Origin: Tessaracoccus flavus
GTDB taxonomy: Bacteria; Actinomycetota; Actinomycetes; Propionibacteriales; Propionibacteriaceae
Reading direction: 5' to 3'
NCBI RefSeq assembly: GCF_001997295.1
Contig: NZ_CP019605.1
Coordinates: 1,178,001-1,242,000 of the forward strand
Length of the DNA: 64,000 bases
A program made the position numbers and the translations under genes. The notes beneath the pieces were generated by a model, which worked only from the letters and a program-made list of their open reading frames with translations, had not been told where the DNA came from and made no database searches. This document shows, piece after piece, positions 36,283 through 43,688 of this stretch (the stretch's first letter is position 1; the number at the start of each line of letters is the position of its first letter).

Positions 36283-36925
36283 ACTGGTCTTCCACACCGG
36301 CCCAATGGACTGCGGCAAGTCGACGATGGCGCTGCAGCTCGACTACATTCAATCGGCGCACGGCCGCAAGGGTCGGGTGTTCACTTCGCAGGACAGGTCC
36401 GGCACGGGGGTCATCACCTCCCGCCTGGGGCTGACCGCCTCGGCGCTCGAGGTCGAGCCCGAGTTCGACTTCTGGCGCTACATCATCGGCGAGCTGACCA
36501 GCGGGCAGCGAGTGGACTACATCGTGTGTGATGAGGCCCAGTTCTACTCGGTCGAGCAGGTCGATCAGCTGGCCCGCATCGCCGACGAACTGCAGCTGGA
36601 CGTCTACGCCTTCGGCATTCTGGCCGACTTCCGGACCAGGCTGTTCCCCGGCTCCCAGCGCCTGATCGAGCTTGCGGACAGGGTCGAGACCCTGCCGCTG
36701 GGGCCGCTCTGCTGGTGCGGCGCGCGCGGGACGCACAACGCGCGAACGGTGGACGGACTCATGGTCACCGAGGGTTCGCAGGTCGTCGTGGGGGACACCG
36801 CCAGTGGCGGCGAGGTTCGCTACGAAGTCCTCTGCCGGGCGCACCACCGTCGCCGGATGACGGCGACCAGAGCCAAGGCCACGCTCTCCCCGGACCCGCT
36901 GCCGTTCGACCCCGAGAACTTCTGA
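36275..36925 (+). CDS. tdk: Thymidine kinase
   Basis: Phosphorylates thymidine for nucleotide salvage. The 216-residue product is a type II TK: P-loop HTGPMDCGKST (residues 6-16), VCDEAQFYSVEQV (Walker B and lasso start), ADRVETLPLG, and the zinc finger LCWCGARGTHNAR plus LCRAHH. A GTG start at 36275 gives MAELVFHTGPMDCGKS, with AAAGG nearby; it overlaps the glycosyltransferase stop by eight bases. Upstream in-frame codons (from 36239) code for a basic stretch belonging to the other reading frame. Confidence 0.94.
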   Translation: MAELVFHTGPMDCGKSTMALQLDYIQSAHGRKGRVFTSQDRSGTGVITSRLGLTASALEVEPEFDFWRYIIGELTSGQRVDYIVCDEAQFYSVEQVDQLARIADELQLDVYAFGILADFRTRLFPGSQRLIELADRVETLPLGPLCWCGARGTHNARTVDGLMVTEGSQVVVGDTASGGEVRYEVLCRAHHRRRMTATRAKATLSPDPLPFDPENF

Positions 36926-37012
36926 CCCGGCCCGACCGCGCACGCCGAGCACCGGCCCACAAGGTGCTGGACCCACAATCGCGCAGTTGGACTGGTCAAT
37001 AGCGCCGGCGCG

Positions 37013-37672
37013 GTGTCGTCCCTGCGACCAATCGGTCAGGATGGAAACGTTCCCGAGCTTCCTGACGGGATTGACATCGACGAGGCCACCGGCGACATGT
37101 CCGGCGCACCGACCACGGCCGGCACCTACGCCGTCACCGTGACGGTGACCGACGCCGAAGGCAACGACGCGAGCGTCTCGTTCGCGATCACGGTCGAGGC
37201 AGCGGACACAACGCCGACGCCTCCGGTTGCGGAGAAGTTCCAGCGCACGATTCCCCACACCACGCCGGGCGCGCACACGCACAACGGGCGTCAGGGGATG
37301 ACCACCTGCGAGCCCTACTCGCGGACGGAGCGGTGCCGCACTGAGATCTGGGCGAGCGTTGTGAAGCGCACCGGCAGCACGTTCACGATCGAGCGGGGAT
37401 GGGCGTTCAACAACCTCACCTACCTGCCGTTCATGAAGCGTGAGCAGTGGGCCGGTAATCCGCTCGGCTACACCGGCTACTTCACCGGCACCGATCAGGC
37501 GAAGTGGCGCACCGAGTGCGACACGGAGGCCACGGGCAGCAACGGCTGCCGGTCGTACCGGTTGACCACCGTCTACGTGGCCAGCCCCAAGGCGAGCGGT
37601 GGCTATACCTTCGGTCAGGAGAACAAGTGGGTGTTCAACAACATCGTGCTCTTCGGTAACTACACCCGGTAG
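37013..37672 (+). pseudogene. 5'-truncated remnant of a secreted/surface protein with Ig-like domain
   Basis: The frame holds about two thirds of a putative-Ig (He_PIG-like) domain (LPDGIDIDEATGDMSGAPTTAGTYAVTVTVTDAEG) followed by a 110-residue C-terminal domain (TCEPYSRTERCRTEIWAS..., WRTECDTEATGSNGCRSY, and ENKWVFNNIVLFGNYTR at the end). I recall this last domain at the C-terminus of several large secreted proteins of Propionibacteriaceae. There is no signal peptide, no convincing ribosome site at the GTG (37013), and the Ig domain begins midway, so the 5' part has been lost. The 87 bases upstream, after the thymidine kinase stop, hold no recognised gene. Confidence 0.7.
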
Positions 37673-37694
37673 CCGTTGACCCGGTAGCCGTTGA
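37665..37694 (+). repeat. 15-bp tandem duplication across a stop codon
   Basis: CCCGGTAGCCGTTGA occurs twice head to tail (37665-37679 and 37680-37694). The first copy contains the TAG stop of the remnant gene. Confidence 0.9.
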
Positions 37695-37701
37695 CACGAG
37701 G

Positions 37702-37735
37702 AGGCCCCCGCAGCTCAGATGAGCTGCGGGGGCCT
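37702..37735. terminator. Bidirectional hairpin terminator
   Basis: A 15-bp perfect stem (AGGCCCCCGCAGCTC at 37702-37716 with 37721-37735) and a four-base loop, between the remnant gene and the convergent sepH gene. Confidence 0.85.
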
Positions 37736-37793
37736 TCCCTTGTCTCGGGCCACTTGCTCCCGGCCCACGGGTCTCAGGCAGGGAGCGAGCGAA

Positions 37794-38677
37794 CTAGGGG
37801 TTGGGCCCACCGAACATGATCTCGTCCCAGGAGGGCACCTGCGCGCGGCGCTTCTTCGCGCGCGGCTTGGGAACGGCGGGGCCGGTGTCGACCAGGGGCT
37901 CCTGGGTGGGCTCATCCTCGGAACGGGGCTCCTCGGCCGGTGCAGGCTCCGGGGCGGCGGCGGGGGGCTCCGGGGCTGCCTCCGCGGGGGTTCCACCGGG
38001 GTGGTCTGATCGTCGGGGAGGGGTTCGGCCGGGCTCATGATGCCCGTGTAGATGCGCACCGAGTCCTCGCTGATCCCGCTCAACATGTCGTAGAGACGAT
38101 CCAGCTGCGAGGTGTCCTCGTTGGAGTCGTGCATGAGCGCCGAGGAGGGCACGTCGTCGCCGGGCTGGTCGTCAGGCTGCGTCTCGTGCGTGGCCCTCAC
38201 CAGCGCCAACTCGTCGGAGAAATCGACGGTGTTCTCCTCCTCCGGCGCCGCGCCGGGGGGCTCCTCGCCGATGAGCCAGCGGGCGTCGCCGTTGTGGGCG
38301 ACCGAGAAGCGGCCCTTGGGGTCGAAGATGAACTCCGCAGTCCGGGCGTCGTCGCCCTCGCCCAGCCGACCCACGACGCGCCACTTGAGGTCGTTCTGGC
38401 GCCAGGCATCCCACTCGATGGCGTCGGAGTCGATGCCGCGGCTGCTCAGCCGCTCAGCGATGATCTCGCGCAAACGGTGGTGCGAGCCGGCCTCGCCTCG
38501 CCGGCGGATGGTTGCGGACTGGGCAGCCGAAGCGATGTGCTCGCGTTCAGCCAGCACGGGGCCGGCGAAGGCCTCGATCCGCTCAGTCGACATGCCGGTC
38601 TCAGCGACCACGTCGTCGACCGAGGAGCCCGAACGGATCCGGGCCTGGATCTCACGTGGGGTGAGGGCGTTGACCAT
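37794..38677 (-). pseudogene. sepH: SepH cell-division protein (DUF3071), frameshifted near 37986-37990
   Basis: SepH promotes FtsZ assembly during septation in actinobacteria. The N-terminal DUF3071 domain is intact: MVNALTPREIQARIRSGSSVDDVVAETGMSTERIEAFAGPVLAEREHIA includes the helix-turn-helix that binds FtsZ. In the read frame the protein then runs into an Arg/Pro/Ser-rich artefact ending at 37715. If one base is added in the run of five C (minus strand; 37986-37990 G run on the plus strand), the frame continues as acidic-proline sequence into KKRRAQVPSWDEIMFGG and stops at 37794-37796. WDEIMFGG is the conserved SepH C-terminal motif, so the frameshift is real in this sequence. Either a recent mutation, a slipping tract, or a read error. 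Confidence 0.85.
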
Positions 38678-38855
38678 ATTTCCTCGTCATCGTCGGGTGC
38701 TTCTCGCGCTTAACTTACCAGCGTCGCGTCGTCGCAGGTGGGAGCGCTATTGCGTGCCGGGTGCACAATGGTCGAGATACTGCGGAGCAACCGCGCAGTG
38801 GCCCTCGTCTTGTGGTACACATATGCGCGATCGCGGCATTGAAAGGACTCACACC

Positions 38856-39152
38856 ATGGCTACCGATTACGACGCTCCCCGCAAGACCGACGAGGAGATG
38901 AGCGAGGACTCCCTCGAGGAGCTGAAGTCTCGCCGCAACGACAAGAATTCCGGAAAGGTGGACGAGGACGAGGTCGAGGCGGCCGAGTCGTTCGAACTGC
39001 CGGGGGCCGACCTGTCCCACGAGGAGCTGACGGTCCGGGTGCTGCCGCGCCAGGCCGACGAGTTCACCTGCGCCTCGTGCTTCCTCGTGAAGTCCCGTAG
39101 TCAGTTGGCCGAAACGAAGAACGGACAGCCCTACTGCGTCGACTGCGTCTGA
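38856..39152 (+). CDS. DUF4193 family zinc protein, 98 aa
   Basis: The N-terminal half is acidic (TDEEMSEDSLEELKSRR, VDEDEVEAAESF) and the C-terminal half holds two C-x2-C pairs (CASCFLVKS..., CVDCV at the very end), a zinc ribbon. This is the DUF4193 pattern of actinobacteria; the mycobacterial version is essential in some screens as I recall. ATG at 38856 has GAAAGGA eight bases upstream. Frame upstream (to 38112) is only the opposite strand of sepH. Its role may involve RNA polymerase or ribosome contact, unproven. Confidence 0.9.
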   Translation: MATDYDAPRKTDEEMSEDSLEELKSRRNDKNSGKVDEDEVEAAESFELPGADLSHEELTVRVLPRQADEFTCASCFLVKSRSQLAETKNGQPYCVDCV

Positions 39153-39177
39153 GGTAGCCCAGTCCCGTCCACAACCG

Positions 39178-39471
39178 TCAGATGTTGAAGCGGGAGACGA
39201 GCTTCCCCGGGGCGCGGTGCTCGAAGTTGGAGACCCACCGGCGCTGAACGAATCTGTTCATGGCCAGCTGGGTCATCCCGACGCCCAAACCGCTCGCGGT
39301 GGCCCAGATCAGAGCCTTGGTCAGGGGCACGTCGGGATCGTTCGGATCGGGCGGGTTGTCGCCGGTGGAGGCCTCCCAGACCTTGGTCACCACCTTCTGG
39401 GCCACCAACGTCGTGACGGCGCCCACGACGCCCGCGTAGATCTTCCAGAGAACCTTTTCAGTCATTGCCAT
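39178..39471 (-). CDS. DUF4235 family membrane protein, 97 aa
   Basis: Small protein with one or two membrane segments: KVLWKIYAGVVGAVTTLVAQKVVTKVW at the start and KALIWATASGLGVGMTQLAMNRF in the middle, then a basic tail (RRWVSNFEHRAPGKLV). This is the DUF4235 pattern. ATG at 39471 has AAAGGA upstream. Convergent with DUF4193 and divergent from DUF3093. Function unknown. Confidence 0.88.
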   Translation of the reverse strand: MAMTEKVLWKIYAGVVGAVTTLVAQKVVTKVWEASTGDNPPDPNDPDVPLTKALIWATASGLGVGMTQLAMNRFVQRRWVSNFEHRAPGKLVSRFNI

Positions 39472-39536
39472 GAGGAGTCCTTTCGAGGGGCCTGGCCACC
39501 GACCATTATGCCGGAGCGGGTACTAGAGTGTGGCAG

Positions 39537-39977
39537 GTGACTTATCGAGAACGACTTCATATTCCGTGGTGGTGGGGCGTTATCGGATTCCTGTTCGTGG
39601 CCAGCATCGCCGTGGTCGTGTTCTTCTCGATGGACACGGTGCCGGCGCTGGCCGTGTCCCTGCTGAGTCTGGTTGGCGTCGGCCTCTTCCTCGTGGCCTA
39701 CAGTCGGACCCTCATCGCCGTCGAGAACGGAGCGGTGAGGGCGGGGCGCAACCACCTTGAAGCCGCCTACATCGGTGGTGCCGAGGCGTTGTGCGGCGAT
39801 GCTGCGCGGCGGGCACTGGGCCCGGAGTCGGACAGCAGGGCCTTCCTCTTCACCCGCCCGTTCGTGCGCGACGTCGTCCGGATCGAAGTCGCGGATACGG
39901 CCGATCCCCATCCCCACTGGTTGGTCAGCACGCGCAGGCCGCAGGAGTTGGCGGCAGCGGTCGAGGCTCTTCGGTGA
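39537..39977 (+). CDS. DUF3093 family membrane protein
   Basis: Two adjacent membrane segments near the start ([39 protein letters not shown]) and a soluble C-terminal domain ([19 protein letters not shown]..., [23 protein letters not shown]). This matches DUF3093, encoded next to dut in many actinobacteria. GTG at 39537 yields [13 protein letters not shown]; a GTG at 39528 would add three residues. The stop overlaps the dut start (GTGA). Confidence 0.85.
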   Translation: MTYRERLHIPWWWGVIGFLFVASIAVVVFFSMDTVPALAVSLLSLVGVGLFLVAYSRTLIAVENGAVRAGRNHLEAAYIGGAEALCGDAARRALGPESDSRAFLFTRPFVRDVVRIEVADTADPHPHWLVSTRRPQELAAAVEALR

Positions 39978-40411
39978 TCGTCGAAACGGTGGGGGAGTAC
40001 CTTCCCTCGTACGCGCGTCCCGGCGACGCAGGGGCCGATCTGCGCTGCACGGCGGCCGTGTCGCTCAGCCCTGGTGAGCGGATGCTGGTCGGGACCGGAG
40101 TCTCGGTGGCCATCCCCGACGGGCACGTCGGTCTGGTGACGCCGCGCTCGGGACTGGCCGCCAGGGCGGGGCTCAGCATCGTCAACGCCCCGGGCATCAT
40201 TGACTCGGGGTACCGCGGGGAGATCATGGTCAGCCTCATCAATCTCGACCCGTCGACCCCCATCCACCTGGCCGCCGGCGACCGCATCGCACAGCTTGTC
40301 GTGGTGCCCTTCGTAACCGCCACCTTCACGTCGGTGGCTATCCTTGATCAGACCGAGCGGGGCGAGGAAGGCCACGGATCGACCGGTGGCAGTTCCCGCC
40401 TCGTCCTCTAG
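39974..40411 (+). CDS. dut: dUTP diphosphatase
   Basis: Hydrolyses dUTP to dUMP and prevents uracil entering DNA. The 145-residue trimeric dUTPase has its five motifs: [47 protein letters not shown] and, at the C-terminus, [12 protein letters not shown], the flexible arm that closes over the nucleotide. A GTG start overlaps the DUF3093 stop. The neighbours DUF3093, DUF3710 and OB-fold gene form a block conserved with mycobacteria. Confidence 0.95.
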   Translation: MIVETVGEYLPSYARPGDAGADLRCTAAVSLSPGERMLVGTGVSVAIPDGHVGLVTPRSGLAARAGLSIVNAPGIIDSGYRGEIMVSLINLDPSTPIHLAAGDRIAQLVVVPFVTATFTSVAILDQTERGEEGHGSTGGSSRLVL

Positions 40412-40427
40412 GGAAGTAGAACGCACA

Positions 40428-41117
40428 GTGATTTTCGGACGTAAGAAGCAGCAGACCCCGGAGACGGCGTCTCCCGTCTCACCGGAGAGCCCGGACGAGG
40501 TGGCACCCCCGGTGGACGACCTGGATGACGCTGCCCGCTGGGATGCCGAGTTCGACCGCGACGAGGGGCCGTTCGACATCAACGAGGTGGACCTCAGCGC
40601 AGACGAGGATGAGATCAAACGGCTCGACCTGGACACCCTGGTGCTCACCCCCTTCGAGGGCATGACCCTGCAACTGCAGGTGGATCGGGAGCGGGAGATC
40701 GTGCAGTCGATCCTCGTGGGCGACGGACAGTCCGCCCTCGAGGTGGCTGTCTTCGCCGGCCCGGCCAAGTCGTCGATGGCCGGAGAGATCCGCGACGAGG
40801 TGCTGCAGGTGACGCAGAAGCAGGGCGGAAAGGCGCAGGTGGTCCGCGGCCCGTTCGGGGCGGAGATCCGCCGTGCCCTCCCCGTCAAGGATGGGGAGGG
40901 CAAGCCCGCCATGCACCTCTCCCGTACCTGGCTTGTGCCCGGGCCCGGGTGGGTGCTGCGCGGCGTCCTGCTGGGCAAGGCGACCTTCGAACCTGACAAC
41001 GACGAGGCCCAGACCGCCCTGACGGAGTTTTTCAGCAATGTCGTGGTGCGCCGCGGTACGACCCCCGCGGCACCGGGCAGCCTGCTGCCGATGAGGGTTC
41101 CGCAGCAGGAATCCTGA
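40428..41117 (+). CDS. DUF3710 family protein
   Basis: The 229-residue product starts MIFGRKKQQTPETASP with a disordered acidic linker, then a domain containing WDAEFDRDEGPFDINEVDLSA, DLDTLVLTPFEGMTLQLQ and, later, MHLSRTWLVPGPGWVLRGVLLG. This is DUF3710, encoded beside dut in actinobacteria. No catalytic motif is known. GTG start at 40428 with AGGGAAG about 11 bases upstream. Cytoplasmic, function unknown. Confidence 0.88.
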   Translation: MIFGRKKQQTPETASPVSPESPDEVAPPVDDLDDAARWDAEFDRDEGPFDINEVDLSADEDEIKRLDLDTLVLTPFEGMTLQLQVDREREIVQSILVGDGQSALEVAVFAGPAKSSMAGEIRDEVLQVTQKQGGKAQVVRGPFGAEIRRALPVKDGEGKPAMHLSRTWLVPGPGWVLRGVLLGKATFEPDNDEAQTALTEFFSNVVVRRGTTPAAPGSLLPMRVPQQES

Positions 41118-41124
41118 AGCTGCG

Positions 41125-41480
41125 ATGAGCAAGCGCCCGGTGCTGGAGAGGTTGCGGCGCTATTTCCTCTCCCACGAGGAACTCGAGGCCAGCGACCTTC
41201 GAGCCGAGGCCACCCAGGCGGGCGCGGACACGCTGGGCACCTGCGCACCCCGCTCCCGCGTCACCCTTCGGGGCACGGTGACCTCGGTGACCTCCGATGC
41301 CGACCACGGCTGGTTGGAGGCGGAGTTGAGCGACGGCTCAGGCGTGGTGCGGCTGGTCTGGATGGGGCGCAGCCGCATCGAGTGCCTCATCCCGGGGCGC
41401 AAGCTTGAGGTGCGGGGCGGCTCGCCCAGGACGGCCGCGATCTCGTGATCTACAACCCCGAGTTCGAACTGATCACCTGA
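41125..41480 (+). pseudogene. OB-fold nucleic-acid-binding protein, frameshifted near its C-terminus
   Basis: A small OB-fold protein: RVTLRGTVTSVTSDADHGWLEAELSDGSGVVRLVWMGR is the barrel core. In frame it ends at 41448 as RGGSPRTAAIS. If one base is restored in the CGGGGCGG run (41413-41420), the protein would instead end GRLAQDGRDLVIYNPEFELIT with stop at 41478-41480. VIYNPEFEL is the expected closing strand of this family. So the gene carries a one-base deletion that replaces the last strand, and may be inactive or a read error. The IS-bounded segment begins 40 bases later. Confidence 0.75.
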
Positions 41481-41520
41481 CGCGGTCCACCGGACCGCCG
41501 GCGCCCTAGGCTTGCGCGAG

Positions 41521-41556
41521 TTGAGCGAATGAGATGGGTCAACGACGCGACACGCC
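41521..41556 (+). repeat. Left inverted repeat of the IS30-related element
   Basis: Begins TTGAGCGAATGAGATGGGT; the reverse complement of 49179-49197 is TTGAGCAAATGAGATGGGT. The next 17 bases match at 12 positions. Confidence 0.85.
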
Positions 41557-41601
41557 CGCGAGTTCAGGGGGTGAGTGCAACAGATCTGAAGGGGATGTGT
41601 T

Positions 41602-41706
41602 GTGTCGGTCGCGGAGAAGCGTGGGGTTGCCCTTGCCGGGTTGGCTGAGGGGCTCAGTGCCCGGGAAGTCGCACGGGGGTTGGGTATCTCGCCCGGGATG
41701 GTGTGG
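41602..41706 (+). pseudogene. N-terminal HTH fragment, probable transposase start
   Basis: A GTG start after GAAGGGGATG gives MSVAEKRGVALAGLAEGLSAREVARGLGISPGMVW, a helix-turn-helix of the sort that opens transposases (EGLSAREVARGLGISPG). Sequence homology is lost immediately after GMVW; the following bases belong to the UvrA-like gene in another frame. The left repeat lies 45 bases upstream. I assign it to the same IS30-type element as the C-terminal piece at 48679 by position and repeats, not by direct alignment. Confidence 0.6.
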
Positions 41707-41707
41707 A

Positions 41708-43645
41708 GCGCAGGCCTACTCGTTCAATGTCCCGTCGGTCACTGGCTCCGGGATGATCAAGACCGAGCGCGCGGGCCGCACACAGAAGGAGGCCAAGACC
41801 TACACGCTCGTGGGTGGCATGTGCCCCCGCTGCGAGGGCCGCGGTCGAGTCGAGGACATCGACCTCACTCAGGTCATCGACGACAGCCTCACTCTGACCG
41901 AGGGCGCCATCACCGTGCCCGGCTATACGCCCGATGGCTGGTACGTGCGCGGCTACCTGGGCAGCGGCTTCTTCGACAGCGAGAAGAAGGTCAAGGACTT
42001 CAGCAAGCGGGAGCTCGACAACCTCCTCTGGAAGGAGCCCACCAAGATCAAGGTCGACGGCGTCAACGTCACCTACGAAGGTCTGGTTCCCAAGATTCAG
42101 AAGTCGATGCTCAGCAAGGACCCAGAGGCCCTGCAACCTCACGTGCGTGCCTTCGTGCAACGGGCGGTCACCTTCCAGACCTGCCCTGAGTGTGCCGGCA
42201 CCCGGCTGGCTGAGCATGCCCGCAACTCGCGGATTGACGGAGTCAGCATCGCGGATGCCTGCGACATGCAGATCAGCGACCTCTCGGAGTGGATCCGCGG
42301 CGTCGAGGCGCCGTCGGCCGCGCCGCTGCTGGCGACTCTGCAGGCGCTGCTCGACTCCTTCGTCAGGATCGGGCTCGGCTACCTAGCCCTCAGCCGGCCG
42401 TCGGGCACGCTTTCTGGCGGCGAGGCTCAGCGCACCAAGATGATCCGCCACCTCGGCTCGGCCCTCACCGACGTCACCTACGTGTTCGACGAGCCATCCA
42501 TCGGCCTGCACCCGCACGACATCGAGAAGATGAACGCGCTGCTGTTGAGCCTGCGCGATAAGGGAAACACCGTGCTCGTCGTGGAGCACAAGCCGGAGAC
42601 GATCGCCATCGCCGACCACGTCGTCGACCTCGGCCCCCACGCCGGGATCCGCGGCGGCGAGATCATGTTCGAGGGCACAGTTCAGGAGCTCCGCAGCGCC
42701 GACACACTCACCGGCCGCCACTTCGACGACCGGGCCAAGTTGAAGGAGACCGTACGCACCGCCAGCGGCGCGTTGGAGATCCGGGGCGCCACCACCAACA
42801 ACCTCAAGGGCGTCAACGTCGACATCTTCCTCGGCGTCCTGGCCGTGCTGACCGGAGTCGCGGGTTCTGGCAAGAGTTCCCTAGTGCACGGGTCCCTGCC
42901 CAAGGGTGCCAGCGTCGTCTCCATCGATCAGACGGCCATCAAGGGGTCGCGGCGCTCGAATCCCGCCACCTACACAGGCCTGCTGGAGCCCATCCGCAAG
43001 GGCTTCGCGAAGGCCACCGGCACCAAGCCTGCGCTCTTTTCCCCGAACTCGGAAGGTGCCTGCCCCGCCTGCAACGGCGCAGGGGTGATCTACACCGAGC
43101 TCGGCTTCATGGACGTTGTCACCACCCCCTGCGAGGAGTGTCAGGGCCGCCGCTTCCAGCAGGAGGTGCTGGAACACCGATGGGCTGGGCGGAGCATCGC
43201 CGATGTCTTCGAGATGTCCGTGAGCGAGGCGGCGGCGTTCTTCTCCGATGGCGAGGCCAGGACACCGGCGGCGCAGAGAATCCTCCGCCGCCTGAGCGAC
43301 GTAGGGCTGGGCTATGTCAGCCTGGGCCAACCGCTCACGACCCTGTCCGGGGGCGAGCGCCAGCGGCTGAAGCTGGCCGTTGCGATGGCGGAGAAGGGCT
43401 CGGTCTACATGGCAGACGTCGAGCAACTGCTCGCCCTGCTGGACGGCCTGGTGGACTCCGGCAACTCGGTGATCGTGATCGAGCACCACCAAGCCGTCAT
43501 GGCTCACGCGGACTGGATCATCGACCTAGGCCCTGGGGCGGGCCACGACGGTGGCCAGATCGTCTTCGAGGGCACCCCCGCGGAGCTGGTGAGGGACAGG
43601 TCAACGCTCACCGGCCAGCACTTGGCGGCCTACCTCACTCGGTAG
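41708..43645 (+). pseudogene. UvrA-like excinuclease paralogue, truncated and with Walker B deleted
   Basis: The protein belongs to the UvrA-like group of about 750-800 residues (DrrC/UvrA2 type) with two ABC ATPase domains and zinc modules (MCPRCEGRGR, CPECAGTRLAE, CPACNGAGVIY, PCEECQGRRF). It starts abruptly at AYSFNVPSV, so about 120 residues including the first Walker A are missing. The second Walker A (VAGSGKSS) and both signature motifs (LSGGEAQR, LSGGERQR) remain, and the first Walker B is present (VFDEPSIGLHP). In the second domain, GSVYMADVEQLLALL replaces the normal GSVYVLDEPTTGLHLADVEQLL: an in-frame loss of 30 bases near 43409-43410 removes Walker B. Both composite ATP sites should be inactive. 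Confidence 0.88.
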
Positions 43646-43688
43646 CCGAGCCTGACGGCGTCTCGCCTACATCGTGCTCGTCGTGGGT

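Noticed and set aside
39767..41248. 493-codon minus-strand frame over DUF3093, dut and DUF3710
   Set aside because: Shadow frame; three well-supported genes on the plus strand explain the region.
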